DNA from: Anaerococcus mediterraneensis
Lineage (GTDB): Bacteria > Bacillota > Clostridia > Tissierellales > Peptoniphilaceae
Direction of reading: 5' to 3'
NCBI RefSeq assembly: GCF_900128415.1
Contig: NZ_LT635772.1
Location: 1,364,001 to 1,428,000 of the forward strand
Length of the DNA stretch: 64,000 bases
Position 1 is the first letter of the stretch, and every line of letters starts with the position of its first letter. The notes beneath the pieces are model-generated. The model saw only the letters and a list, made by a program, of their open reading frames with translations. It was not told where the DNA came from and did not search any database. Positions 1-9,178 of this stretch are shown piece after piece. The translations under genes were made by a program, and so were the position numbers.

Positions 1-285
1 TCTGTATTTTAGGTCTTCATAACCATCTTTAGCTTGATCGATGACATCTACTGTAGTTTCTTTTACATTATCTACTGTGTCATTGAAAGCTTCTTTTAAA
101 TATTTCCTTGTTTCTTTTCCTGATCTTGGTGCTAATAGTAAACTTGCTGTTGCACCTACTAGTGCTCCAATTACCAAGCCTTGTCCTCTCATTCTAGAAT
201 CATGGTTTTTAGCTTTCCAAATTTCATATTTTATTTCTCTTTGTTTTGCTTTTGCTTTGTTTTCGATATAATCTTGTAATGACAT
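1..285 (-). CDS. YtxH-domain protein, C-terminus cut by window edge
   Basis: Read on the minus strand from an ATG at 285, preceded by a good ribosome binding site (AAAGGAG, 292-298). The visible 95 codons start with a charged helix of about 32 residues. A glycine/alanine-rich hydrophobic segment (GLVIGALVGATASLLLAPRSG) of the YtxH type follows, and then a charged helical tail. YtxH proteins are small membrane-anchored proteins of poorly defined, often stress-linked role. The gene runs off the left edge, so its full length is unknown. It lies downstream of the putative 6S RNA, on the same strand. Confidence 0.75.
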   Translation of the reverse strand, partial: MSLQDYIENKAKAKQREIKYEIWKAKNHDSRMRGQGLVIGALVGATASLLLAPRSGKETRKYLKEAFNDTVDNVKETTVDVIDQAKDGYEDLKYR

Positions 286-351
286 TTTATACTCCTTTAT
301 TTTTCTTAATAATTGTCTAAATATTTATTACCCTAAACCAATTATTTTTAA

Positions 352-520
352 ACAAAAAACAATCCCAAGGTGGTCCTTACTTTAATACCTTCCAATATGT
401 GAAGGTGGGCAAGCTGTCTAAAATATCTGACTTCCACTCCAAGGAGGCTTGTCATCAAAGTTAGAACTCCGCAATCCCTTATAAAAGTTGTAGGTTTAAA
501 TTGGACCAGTTCCTTAGGAT
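352..520 (-). ncRNA. ssrS: Candidate 6S RNA (structured ~170-nt transcript)
   Basis: There is no ORF here, but a near-consensus promoter sits immediately upstream and the predicted transcript closes on itself. Its 5' end contains CCTAAGG then GGTCC; its 3' end contains GGACC then CCTTGGG. These pair as 5 and 7 base pairs separated by a small internal loop. A T-rich run (352-358) follows the 3' arm, consistent with termination. A long closed rod of this length with an open centre fits 6S RNA, which binds the sigma-A holoenzyme. The assignment rests on architecture and length rather than primary sequence, so another structured RNA remains possible. Confidence 0.5.
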
Positions 521-526
521 ATTTTA

Positions 527-555
527 ATTATATAATATTTAGAATTTTATTTCAA
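527..555 (-). promoter_or_regulatory. Sigma-A promoter of the putative 6S RNA
   Basis: On the minus strand a TTGAAA -35 box (550-555) and a TATAAT -10 box (527-532) are separated by exactly 17 nt. Transcription should start near 520, which is where the closing stem of the structured RNA begins. Confidence 0.7.
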
Positions 556-565
556 GATAATCTTT

Positions 566-1408
566 TCACAGATCTTGTATAAGTGTTTGAAAATTCGGAA
601 CATCTTTTATAAAAATACTTTCCTCACTTAAAAATTTTGTAAAACTTAAATAATATGAATGCAGTAGGAATCTATTTAAGTCTATTTCTGATCCATATAG
701 CTTATCCCCTATTATAGGATAGCCTAAATATGAAAGAGAAGCACGGATTTGATGAGTTTTACCTGTTTTTATATCGCAGTCTATGATAGAATATTTTTCA
801 TTTCTTTCTATAGTTTTAAAAATTGTTATTGACTTTCTTCCATTATCGCTAACCTTGTAGTTTTTATTTTCCTCGTCATATGATAATATCAAGCTAATTT
901 TTTTATCTATTATAACATTACCAGGCACATAAGCTAAATATTTTTTAATTATCTTGTTATTTTCTATTTCATTTTGATAGTATGCTTGGGCATACTTATT
1001 CTTTGCTATCATCATTATTCCAGAAGTATTCATATCAAGCCTATTAATAAATCTTATTTTCGAATTAATATTGTTTAGCTTAAAATAATAGGCAACAATA
1101 TTTGCCAGATTTATATCGTGGGCAGAATTTATCGTTAGACCACTAGATTTACTTATTATCAATATATTATTATCTTCATATAAGATTTTTAGATCTCCTT
1201 TTATAGGTTTATGGTCTAATTGTTCATCATCTACATCTATAGATATTCTGTCACCTTTAAAAATCTCTATACTCCTATATACTGTATCATTATTTACTTT
1301 TATACCATTTTTCATCAGCTCACTTATAGATCTTTTAGAAAATCCATGTGATTTTAGTAAGGTTTTTAAGGTTTTACTATTTTTATTTATAATTTCTATA
1401 TTGTTCAT
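566..1408 (-). CDS. RluA-family rRNA pseudouridine synthase
   Basis: Isomerises uridine to pseudouridine in rRNA. An N-terminal S4-like RNA-binding segment (about residues 1-60) precedes the RluA catalytic core, which carries the signature RFINRLDMNTSG. The Asp of its RLD is the family's nucleophile. The C-terminal KTGKTHQIRASLSYLGYPI block is also typical. The frame can be opened at a GTG at 1414, but that codon overlaps the GGAG Shine-Dalgarno. The ATG at 1408, five bases after GGAG, is the better start and gives 280 residues. The gene is divergent from nadK. Which rRNA position it modifies (RluB/C/D-like) cannot be told from sequence alone. Confidence 0.88.
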   Translation of the reverse strand: MNNIEIINKNSKTLKTLLKSHGFSKRSISELMKNGIKVNNDTVYRSIEIFKGDRISIDVDDEQLDHKPIKGDLKILYEDNNILIISKSSGLTINSAHDINLANIVAYYFKLNNINSKIRFINRLDMNTSGIMMIAKNKYAQAYYQNEIENNKIIKKYLAYVPGNVIIDKKISLILSYDEENKNYKVSDNGRKSITIFKTIERNEKYSIIDCDIKTGKTHQIRASLSYLGYPIIGDKLYGSEIDLNRFLLHSYYLSFTKFLSEESIFIKDVPNFQTLIQDL

Positions 1409-1447
1409 AGCCACTCCTATGTTATAATATAATCGAGAGGAATAAAA

Positions 1448-2233
1448 ATGACAAATATTATTAATGTTTTTAAAAATAAATCAAAATATACAAATTCTGT
1501 TTTTAGTAAGACTAGAAAATTACTTGAAAAATATAATTACCAGGTATCCACTACGTACAAAGAAGATGCAATCCTTAATCTTGTAATCGGAGGTGATGGC
1601 ACTTTCTTGAACGCTGTCCATATTAGTGATTTTTCGCCCATACCATTTATTGGTATAAATACAGGACACTTGGGATTTTATCAAGAGGTTGAGGTTGATA
1701 AAATTGAAGAATTTATAAAGGCTTTCACAAAACAAGATTACTCAATCGAACAGTTAACTGTCTTAGAATCAAAAGTTAATAAAAAAACTTTAGAGGCTAT
1801 TAATGAAGTGGTTATAAAGTCAAATAAGAATCAATTAGTAAGGCTAAAAGTATTCATAGATGGCAATTTTATAGAATCTTTTTCAGGTGATGGATTGATA
1901 GTATCGACACCACATGGTTCAACGGCCTATAATCTGTCATCAAACGGCGCTATTCTTCACCAATCTCTAAACGGTTTCCAGTTAACCCCTATTGCTCCAG
2001 TATATTCTAATATGAATAGGTCGTTAAAATGCCCCGTTGTACTGCCAAATGATGCAAACATAGAAATTAGTGTTTCAAAAAGAGATAACTACCATACGGT
2101 ATTCATTTTTGATGGTAGTGAATATTATACAAAGGATTATAGGATAAAGATTGGAGTTTCTGATAAAAAAATAAATAAGCTTATTCTTAATAAAAACCAC
2201 TACTGGTCTAATATCAAAAATAAGCTTATGTGA
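1448..2233 (+). CDS. nadK: NAD kinase
   Basis: Phosphorylates NAD to NADP in the cytoplasm. The ATP/NAD kinase signature GGDGTFLNA is at about residues 48-56. The second conserved block (SGDGLIVSTPHGSTAYNLSS) and the TPIAP motif follow in the usual order. At 261 residues it matches the short bacterial NadK/PpnK form. A purine-rich Shine-Dalgarno (GAGAGGA) precedes the ATG. It is one of the few plus-strand genes here. Its TGA abuts the TGA of the convergent PBP gene, so the two share a palindromic TGATCA at the junction with no space for a separate terminator. Confidence 0.93.
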   Translation: MTNIINVFKNKSKYTNSVFSKTRKLLEKYNYQVSTTYKEDAILNLVIGGDGTFLNAVHISDFSPIPFIGINTGHLGFYQEVEVDKIEEFIKAFTKQDYSIEQLTVLESKVNKKTLEAINEVVIKSNKNQLVRLKVFIDGNFIESFSGDGLIVSTPHGSTAYNLSSNGAILHQSLNGFQLTPIAPVYSNMNRSLKCPVVLPNDANIEISVSKRDNYHTVFIFDGSEYYTKDYRIKIGVSDKKINKLILNKNHYWSNIKNKLM

Positions 2234-3742
2234 TCACTCAAATGATGTAGTATTAAATATACTCTTCATAATCTCTCTAGCTATTGGGGCAGCGACCTGG
2301 CCGCCTGTTCCCTGGCTATCTTCTATTACTAAAGCTATAGCAATCTTAGGATCATATGCTGGTGCGAATCCAACAAACCAAGCATCTATTTTGCCATCTG
2401 CTTTATCTGCTGTACCTGTTTTTCCAGCTATTTGTACAGACTGCAAAAAGGCCTCTGTAGCTGTACCTTTATTTACAACATCAACCATCATATCACGGAT
2501 GGTTCCTGCTGTTTCTGGGCTTGTTACAACGGAAAGATTTTTAGTCTTAGATTCAGATATTATTTTCCCGTCTTTATTTGTAACTTTATTTACTAATCTA
2601 GGACTTACCATCACACCATCATTTGCTATAGCTGATGTGATCATAGCCATATGGAGGGGTGTTACCTGAGTTTTTCCATAACCAAAACCCGTCATAGCAA
2701 GGTCTGCTTTATTTAAATCTTTAAAAGGAATTTTCGAATTATTTTTATCTAAATCGAAATCATAGTCTTTATTAAATAAAAACTTTTCACTAGTTGCTTG
2801 TAATTTTTCTTGGCCCATATCTACAGATTTTTTTGCAAAATAGGTATTTACTGAATAAATGAAGGCATTTCTTAGATCAAGATTACCAAAAACTTGGTTA
2901 TCATAATTCTTTATTTCAAATCCCTGTACTATCTCACTGCCTGTATCTTCATAAGTCTGATCAAGCTTATTATCTATTATCGATGCTGCACTTATTATTT
3001 TAAAAACTGATCCTGGCCTATAAAGTCCAAGAGTAGCTCTGTTTATGAGCCTACCATCATTGTTTTGTATCAAATTATTCCAATCATTGTCTAGAGAATT
3101 AGGATTGAATGTTGGCGTGGAAACCATGGCTAGGATTTCGCCTGTTTTAGGGTTCATTATTACACAAGCTGATTTATAATTTGCTAAATAGTTATAAACT
3201 ATATTTTGTATATTTTGATCTACGCTAAGGTGTAGGTCATATCCTGTGTCATTTTTTACTACCATTTTTCTAAATTGTGAAAAATTTTCATTGGATATTG
3301 CAAGCAGTTGTCTATTATAAGATTTTTCTAACCCTGTTTTCCCATAACTTGTGGAGGAATACCCTGTTATTGTAGATGAAGCAAGAGGATAATTATAAAT
3401 CCTACGTTGTTTGCCCTGATTATCTCGCTGACTATAGGCTATTATATTGTCATTTCTGTCAAATATACTACCTCTCTGTATCAAATCCTCATTTAACCAA
3501 AGTCTACGATTATGAGAGTCTTCTGCAAGGGTTTTTGCTTTAAATAATTGAAAATATACAAGATACAAAGCTAAAGACATAAATAAAAGTACAAAAAATA
3601 CCATTACAAATATCAATCGTCTATTAAGTGTTGATTTTGATAGGACTTTTAGCTTACTATTTTCTTTATTTCTTTGCTTCTGTTCAAAGTCTAAAATTTT
3701 CTTTAGAAAACTTTGTTCATTTTTTCTTTTCTTATTAGTCAT
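2234..3742 (-). CDS. Class B penicillin-binding protein, transpeptidase (PbpA/FtsI-like)
   Basis: Cross-links peptidoglycan outside the membrane. A cytoplasmic charged tail (1-40) is followed by one transmembrane anchor (about 42-65) and a pedestal region. The transpeptidase domain carries all three active-site motifs: SxxK as SVFK (245-248), SxN as SVN (297-299) and KTG (441-443). At 502 residues it resembles the PbpA type that is paired with an FtsW/RodA polymerase. Its ATG overlaps the stop of the upstream ftsW/rodA gene (ATGA), implying translational coupling. Together with the FHA protein this makes a three-gene wall-synthesis operon. Whether it serves septation or peripheral growth is not decided by sequence. 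Confidence 0.9.
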   Translation of the reverse strand: MTNKKRKNEQSFLKKILDFEQKQRNKENSKLKVLSKSTLNRRLIFVMVFFVLLFMSLALYLVYFQLFKAKTLAEDSHNRRLWLNEDLIQRGSIFDRNDNIIAYSQRDNQGKQRRIYNYPLASSTITGYSSTSYGKTGLEKSYNRQLLAISNENFSQFRKMVVKNDTGYDLHLSVDQNIQNIVYNYLANYKSACVIMNPKTGEILAMVSTPTFNPNSLDNDWNNLIQNNDGRLINRATLGLYRPGSVFKIISAASIIDNKLDQTYEDTGSEIVQGFEIKNYDNQVFGNLDLRNAFIYSVNTYFAKKSVDMGQEKLQATSEKFLFNKDYDFDLDKNNSKIPFKDLNKADLAMTGFGYGKTQVTPLHMAMITSAIANDGVMVSPRLVNKVTNKDGKIISESKTKNLSVVTSPETAGTIRDMMVDVVNKGTATEAFLQSVQIAGKTGTADKADGKIDAWFVGFAPAYDPKIAIALVIEDSQGTGGQVAAPIAREIMKSIFNTTSFE

Positions 3743-4998
3743 AGATTTTCACCCTTATTTATCTCCTCTCCGCAATATTGGAGACATCCTAATAATATAA
3801 AACCAGCAAGCATAGACGATCCTCCTTGGCTTATAAATGGAAGCGTAACACCTGTAAGTGGTATTAATTTTAATACTCCACCTAAGATTATAAATGTTTG
3901 GATGGCAAACAAAACTCCAATACAAAATGCTAGAACTGAGAAAAATTTATCTTCTTGAATTAGAGAGATTTTTATGGCCCTGTAAACCAAGATCATAAAT
4001 AGGAGTATAACCCCTATTCCCATAAAAACTCCCATTTCTTCACAAATAGCAGAAAAAATAAAGTCAGATTCTGCAACTGGTATATAATCTGGCCTACCAA
4101 GTCCAATCCCCGTACCAAATAAACCACCACTTGCAGTTGCAAACAAAGCCTGGGTTATTTGATATCCTGTGACTTCTATATCAGACCACGGATCTAACCA
4201 AGTTGCTACCCTTATTCTAACATGTCCAAATAGAAAATATGCTACAATAGAACCTATTATCATAAAGAACATATTAACAAAAATTAGTTTCCTATCTTTT
4301 TCATATACAAACTGGCTAATTATCAATAACCCAAAAAATATGAGAGCCGTTCCCAAATCTTTTTGCAAAAACAAAAATCCTATAAAAACATAGATAATGA
4401 AATTCATACAATACCTACCAAAAGGTTTCAAGCTCATTTTTGTAAAATTATCATAAAATGATGCTACAAAAAAAGCTAGGGGTACTTTGATAAATTCAGA
4501 TGGCTGAACACTAAACTTATCCTTAATCATTATCCAGTTTTTTGCTCCGCCTAAGTATGAACCGAAGACTAGAGTTAACAAAAATAATATTATTGATATA
4601 GCCACATAAAAAAGCATTAATTTATTCCAAATTTTGATAGACTTTAAAATATAATAGGTCAAGAAAAATAAAATAATTCCTACTATATAAAACTGTAGTT
4701 GCCTACGTCCTAACTTAGGATCAAGCCTATATATTATAGCTACCCCTATGGAAAATAGCATATTTACAATCAACAATAGTATATTGTCAGATCTACTTAT
4801 ATGGTTTAGGATAACAGAGCTTAGTATTGTGACGAATAAAATGGCTAGATAGGTATAAAAATCTGCATTTGTCAAATTTTCTATATTGTAAATCATAGCT
4901 AATGATAGGCTTAAAAATTCAAACACAAAAAGAAGAAAAATAGCTTTAGACCTTGATCTTCTCATAGATTTTTCTAGATTATCTGCTTTTCTAATCAT
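3739..4998 (-). CDS. FtsW/RodA/SpoVE-family peptidoglycan glycosyltransferase
   Basis: A SEDS-family lipid II polymerase with about ten hydrophobic segments. Family hallmarks include GAKNWI near the middle, the QPSEF(I/V)K motif, and the C-terminal block IPLTGVTLPFISQGGSSML. The frame opens at 5016, but the ATG at 4998, preceded by AAGGTG and overlapping the FHA stop by eight bases, is the likelier start. It is coupled to the PBP gene downstream, its expected transpeptidase partner. FtsW and RodA cannot be separated with confidence by eye. Confidence 0.88.
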   Translation of the reverse strand: MIRKADNLEKSMRRSRSKAIFLLFVFEFLSLSLAMIYNIENLTNADFYTYLAILFVTILSSVILNHISRSDNILLLIVNMLFSIGVAIIYRLDPKLGRRQLQFYIVGIILFFLTYYILKSIKIWNKLMLFYVAISIILFLLTLVFGSYLGGAKNWIMIKDKFSVQPSEFIKVPLAFFVASFYDNFTKMSLKPFGRYCMNFIIYVFIGFLFLQKDLGTALIFFGLLIISQFVYEKDRKLIFVNMFFMIIGSIVAYFLFGHVRIRVATWLDPWSDIEVTGYQITQALFATASGGLFGTGIGLGRPDYIPVAESDFIFSAICEEMGVFMGIGVILLFMILVYRAIKISLIQEDKFFSVLAFCIGVLFAIQTFIILGGVLKLIPLTGVTLPFISQGGSSMLAGFILLGCLQYCGEEINKGENL

Positions 4999-5494
4999 TT
5001 TGATCACCTTGTACAAACAAGAATTCTACAGATCCAAGCCTGATTACATCGCCAGATTTTAACTCTATAGCATCTACAATCCTCTCATCATTTAGATAGG
5101 TCCCATTGGCTGAATTTAGGTCTTCTAAAAAATACATATCTTCATCCTGTAGTATCCTAGCATGGAATTTTGATAAGTACCTATCATTTATACTTATAGT
5201 ATTTTTTTCATCTCTACCAATTGTATTTTTTTCCAATAAAAAGTAGTATTCTTGAACCATAAATCTAAAGCCATCATTTTTATTTATTAACCTTAGATAG
5301 GTATCGGAATCTTGTTCCTTTTTTAGGGTCGTCCTTACGTCATAATATATAATCCTTATTATAGAGTATATAAAATAAAAAACGACAAAGACAAAGACAT
5401 ACTTTAATATAGTCGATAATAATTGGTATAAAGTTAAATTTCCAAAAACATTTATTGAAAATATTTTATCAATAAGATTAAAAAAGTTTTCCAT
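4991..5494 (-). CDS. Membrane-anchored FHA-domain protein
   Basis: First gene of the FHA-SEDS-PBP operon. A hydrophobic segment (about 24-47) anchors it. The C-terminal FHA domain (about 85-167) shows the characteristic IGRDEKNTISIND, SKFHARI and NSANGTYLNDERI motifs that bind phosphothreonine. An equivalent FHA protein is linked to PbpA/RodA in actinobacteria, where it reads out Ser/Thr kinase signalling to wall synthesis. A similar role is inferred here, and no kinase gene is in the window. Shine-Dalgarno AAGGAG lies ten bases before the ATG. Confidence 0.85.
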   Translation of the reverse strand: MENFFNLIDKIFSINVFGNLTLYQLLSTILKYVFVFVVFYFIYSIIRIIYYDVRTTLKKEQDSDTYLRLINKNDGFRFMVQEYYFLLEKNTIGRDEKNTISINDRYLSKFHARILQDEDMYFLEDLNSANGTYLNDERIVDAIELKSGDVIRLGSVEFLFVQGDQND

Positions 5495-5554
5495 AATATA
5501 AATACTCCTTGGCTATATATTATGATATTTTAATATTAAATTCAAGTTTAAATA

Positions 5555-5588
5555 TAAAAATCCCAGAGACTTAGCTCTGAGATTTTAT
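5555..5588 (-). terminator. Rho-independent terminator of the glycogen operon
   Basis: An 11-bp stem (5558-5568 with 5575-5585, one G-U pair), a six-base loop and a run of T on the minus strand, immediately after the pgcA stop. Confidence 0.85.
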
Positions 5589-5589
5589 A

Positions 5590-7284
5590 TTATTCAATTG
5601 AATCAATTAGTGATTCCATGTATTTTATAATTTTATCCTTTTTTGATACTGCTTTTTCCATAGAATCATCTATAGCATTAACATATATTTTTATCTTTGG
5701 CTCTGTACCTGATGGTCTAAGAGTTAACCAAGACTCATCTTCAAAATAGAATTTTAATACATTTGATTTTGGTAGACCAGTATCATCATTTTTGTAGTCT
5801 ATAACTTTAGAGATATTCTCACCATTTATTTCTTTTAATGGATTTTCTCTAACATGGGTCATAATCCTAGAAATTCTTTCTTGTCCATCCATTCCTTCAA
5901 GTACAATTGAAACTACCTCATTAGAATAGTAGCCATGTTCTTTATATATTTCTTCTATTACATCTAGTAGGCTTTTTCCTTTATTTTTATAGTAAGCTGC
6001 CATTTCAGATATCATCATAGCTGAGTTTACAGCGTCTTTATCTCTTACGAAATCTTTATAGTTATAGCCTATAGACTCTTCAAAACCAAATACAAATTTG
6101 CCAGTATTTTCTCTTTCTAATTCATTAGCTTTGTCATAAATATTTTTAAATCCAGTTAGAACATCGTATTTATCTACCCCGTATTTTTTAGCTATTGGAG
6201 CTACTAAATCTGTAGAAACTATTGATTTAACTATTGCAGGGTGTTCTGGTAATTGATTATTCTCTTTGAGTGATGATAGGATGTATTGGCTTAAAAGTGT
6301 ACCGATTAAGTTGCCTGTCAAGAATTTATATGATCCATCCTTATCCTTCACTTCTACAGCACACCTGTCTGCATCTGGATCTGTCGCTAAAAGCAAATCA
6401 GCGTCTACTTTCTTTCCTAGCTCTTCTGATAATTTGAAAACAGCTGGTACTTCTGGGTTTGGATATCCAACTGTAGTAAAATCAGGATCAGGATTTTCTT
6501 CTTCTTTTACTATGCTTATATTAGTAAACCCTCTCTCAGCAAGGATTCTTCTAACTAGTTTATTACCTGTACCATTTAGTGGAGAATAGACTATAGAAAT
6601 ATTTTTATCTATATTATCATCGTTTATAGCACAATCCTTTACTAGGGATACATACTTATCAATAAGTTCATCACTTACATATTCTATTATTCCGTCTTCA
6701 AGACCTTCTTCAAAATCTATTTTTTTGATTTCAAAAAAGTCTTGGTGGTCATCTATATATGAAAGAATTTTGTCAGCAGTTTCATCCATTATTTGGCTGC
6801 CCTCTTCATTATAGGCTTTATAACCATTGTATTCTCTAGGGTTGTGAGAGGCAGTTACCATAACACCTGCTATACAATTTAATTCTCTAATTGTAAAAGA
6901 ACATACTGGTGTTGGTTGGATTTCTTTATGAATATAAACTTTTATGCCATTTGCAGCAAAAACTTCAGCGGTGATTACAGCAAATTCTTTTGACATATGT
7001 CTTACATCATAAGCAATTGCTACTCCGCGGTCTTTAGCTTCTTGTCCACCTTCTGCTATTGTATCTGCAAAAGCTTGTGTAGCCTGGGCCACCATATAGG
7101 TGTTCATTCTATTTGTACCAGCGCCTAATTTTCCTCTAAGACCTGCAGTACCAAATTTTAATGATTGATAGAACCTATCTTTGATCTCTTCTTCATCATT
7201 TTTTATAGATTCTAGTTCATATCTAGTTTTTTTATCAAACCTATCATCGTCATACCAAGACTGAAAATTTTTCTTATAATCCAT
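5590..7284 (-). CDS. pgcA: Phosphoglucomutase/phosphomannomutase
   Basis: Interconverts glucose-6-phosphate and glucose-1-phosphate, feeding the GlgC substrate or draining glycogen breakdown. The active-site phosphoserine loop VTASHNP, the metal-binding DPDADR and the sugar-binding GFEESIGY are all present. The C-terminal phosphate-binding RPSGTEPKIKIY is intact. Its 564 residues fit the PgcA/PGM2-like alpha-D-phosphohexomutases of Firmicutes. The ATG overlaps the end of pulA by 11 bases, with GGAG six bases upstream, so it is the last gene of the glycogen operon. Confidence 0.92.
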   Translation of the reverse strand: MDYKKNFQSWYDDDRFDKKTRYELESIKNDEEEIKDRFYQSLKFGTAGLRGKLGAGTNRMNTYMVAQATQAFADTIAEGGQEAKDRGVAIAYDVRHMSKEFAVITAEVFAANGIKVYIHKEIQPTPVCSFTIRELNCIAGVMVTASHNPREYNGYKAYNEEGSQIMDETADKILSYIDDHQDFFEIKKIDFEEGLEDGIIEYVSDELIDKYVSLVKDCAINDDNIDKNISIVYSPLNGTGNKLVRRILAERGFTNISIVKEEENPDPDFTTVGYPNPEVPAVFKLSEELGKKVDADLLLATDPDADRCAVEVKDKDGSYKFLTGNLIGTLLSQYILSSLKENNQLPEHPAIVKSIVSTDLVAPIAKKYGVDKYDVLTGFKNIYDKANELERENTGKFVFGFEESIGYNYKDFVRDKDAVNSAMMISEMAAYYKNKGKSLLDVIEEIYKEHGYYSNEVVSIVLEGMDGQERISRIMTHVRENPLKEINGENISKVIDYKNDDTGLPKSNVLKFYFEDESWLTLRPSGTEPKIKIYVNAIDDSMEKAVSKKDKIIKYMESLIDSIE

Positions 7285-9178
7285 GCTTTTCTCCTATTTT
7301 ATAAACATTAATTGATAGCGCTTTGAGATTTATATCATTTGATATATCTACCCTTACTCTACATATACCCTCTTTTGAGAAAATTTGTTCAATTTTTTTA
7401 TTATTTTCACCTAAAAATCCACTTAAATTTTGACGATCAATATTGAAATCATTCTTATTGGCATTAATCAAAACTAAATATTTATCATCAACCTTATAAC
7501 CAACTACACTTTGGTCTAAGTCTTCCATAAATTTTAAAATATTTCTAATTTTATTAGATCTAGTCTCGCTGAAAGCTCCTATAGATTTTCTTAGAGAAAT
7601 TAGTTGTTGTGTATAGTTGAAAATTTCTTTGTTATTTTCCTTTTCTGACCAGTCAATAGCATTGACAGACAGTGGTGACCTATATGAGTTTGCATCATTT
7701 TTTTTGCTGTGATTAAATTCATTGCCCTCATATATAAAAGGCTTGCCAAATGATAACATAACCAGTCCTAGTGCTAGTTTTACATAAGAGTTTATATCAT
7801 CCATATTTTCGAGTGATACAGCTAATTTATCAAAAAGTATTAAGTTATCATGGCAATTAAAATAATTTATAGTTTCACTTGCATCTTCTGCAAAGCCAAT
7901 TCTTTTATCATCATAATTGATAGATCCTGCTATACCAAGTTCTATTTTGTTTTTTAAATCAAAAACACCTTGTATATATCCCCTACCATAAGAATTTACA
8001 TCACCTTTTATAGCATCCCTAAAATCATCATTGAATACTCCAAATCCGTTTGATCTTTGAGCCCCTTTCCATATTTGCTTATCATAAGCTAGGCTAGATC
8101 CACCACCCATCCATGGTTCACCATAAATGATTATATTAGGATTAATTTTTCTGAGCTCTTTTATAGCTATTTTTATTGTATCTATATCGACTAGAGCCAT
8201 TAGGTCAAACCTAAATCCATCTATTTTATATTCTTTGACCCAATGAATCAAGGAGTCTATTATCAGTTTTCTAGCAAAAGGCTTTTCACTTGCTATTTCG
8301 TTTCCACAACCAGATCCATTAGAAAAAGACATATCTGCATTTGTTCTATGGTAATATTTTGGCGCTAGGGTGTTTAGGTTAGAATCTACTGTTTTGAAAG
8401 TATGGTTGTAGACTACATCCATTATTACACAGATGCCTTTATCGTGAAAGCTTTTAACCATTTCCTTAACTTCTCTAACCCTAGACTTTGGATCTTCTGG
8501 ATTTGTTGAAAAAGATCCTTCTGGAGCAAAGTATAGCTCTGGATCATAACCCCAATTGTAGTTGTCATCATCAAAAAACCTTTGGCTTGATTCATCAACA
8601 CTTATAAAATCATAAATAGGCAGTAGTTGGACGTGGCTTACACCAAGTTCTACAATATTGTCTATGCCCGTCTTTAGATTTTTGTATTTTGTACCGGTCT
8701 CTGTGAGCCCTAAGAATTTCCCTCTATTATAAACTCCACTTGATTTGTCAGCTGTATAGTTTTTAACACTCATCTCATATATTATTGCTTCATTTTCTTT
8801 TATATCTGGAGATGAAGAGTCTTTAAATCCTGGAGGATTTGTATCATCCATATCTATTACAGCTGAGTAAATGGAGTTTATAGAGGCAGAATATGCATAA
8901 GGATCTGTTACTTCATAGTCATCTTCAACTATATAATTATAAAAATACCCGTCTAAATCTCCATCTATCTTGACAGAAAAAATACCAAGATCATCCTTTT
9001 TCATAGGGAAAATCTTTCTTCTAACTTTTTTATAATCATCAGTTATAACTAAATCTACTTTTTCTCTTGTAGGAGCATATACACTAAATTTTGTAAATTC
9101 TTTGCAGTAATCTGCTCCTAATTTTATGTCTTTAAGCTTTTCATAACTAAGATTCTCTTCTATTTTCAATAAATTCAT
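7274..9178 (-). CDS. pulA: Type I pullulanase (glycogen debranching, GH13)
   Basis: Hydrolyses alpha-1,6 branches. An N-terminal CBM48-like beta domain (about 20-110) precedes a GH13 barrel. The pullulanase signature YNWGYDP is present, followed by region I DVVYNH, region II GFRFDLMALVD (nucleophile Asp), region III IIYGEPW (acid Glu) and region IV NCHDN. All catalytic acids are therefore retained. At 634 residues with no signal peptide it is the short intracellular form. It starts inside the end of the phosphorylase-like gene (32-base overlap), which suggests coupling. Confidence 0.92.
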   Translation of the reverse strand: MNLLKIEENLSYEKLKDIKLGADYCKEFTKFSVYAPTREKVDLVITDDYKKVRRKIFPMKKDDLGIFSVKIDGDLDGYFYNYIVEDDYEVTDPYAYSASINSIYSAVIDMDDTNPPGFKDSSSPDIKENEAIIYEMSVKNYTADKSSGVYNRGKFLGLTETGTKYKNLKTGIDNIVELGVSHVQLLPIYDFISVDESSQRFFDDDNYNWGYDPELYFAPEGSFSTNPEDPKSRVREVKEMVKSFHDKGICVIMDVVYNHTFKTVDSNLNTLAPKYYHRTNADMSFSNGSGCGNEIASEKPFARKLIIDSLIHWVKEYKIDGFRFDLMALVDIDTIKIAIKELRKINPNIIIYGEPWMGGGSSLAYDKQIWKGAQRSNGFGVFNDDFRDAIKGDVNSYGRGYIQGVFDLKNKIELGIAGSINYDDKRIGFAEDASETINYFNCHDNLILFDKLAVSLENMDDINSYVKLALGLVMLSFGKPFIYEGNEFNHSKKNDANSYRSPLSVNAIDWSEKENNKEIFNYTQQLISLRKSIGAFSETRSNKIRNILKFMEDLDQSVVGYKVDDKYLVLINANKNDFNIDRQNLSGFLGENNKKIEQIFSKEGICRVRVDISNDINLKALSINVYKIGEKHGL

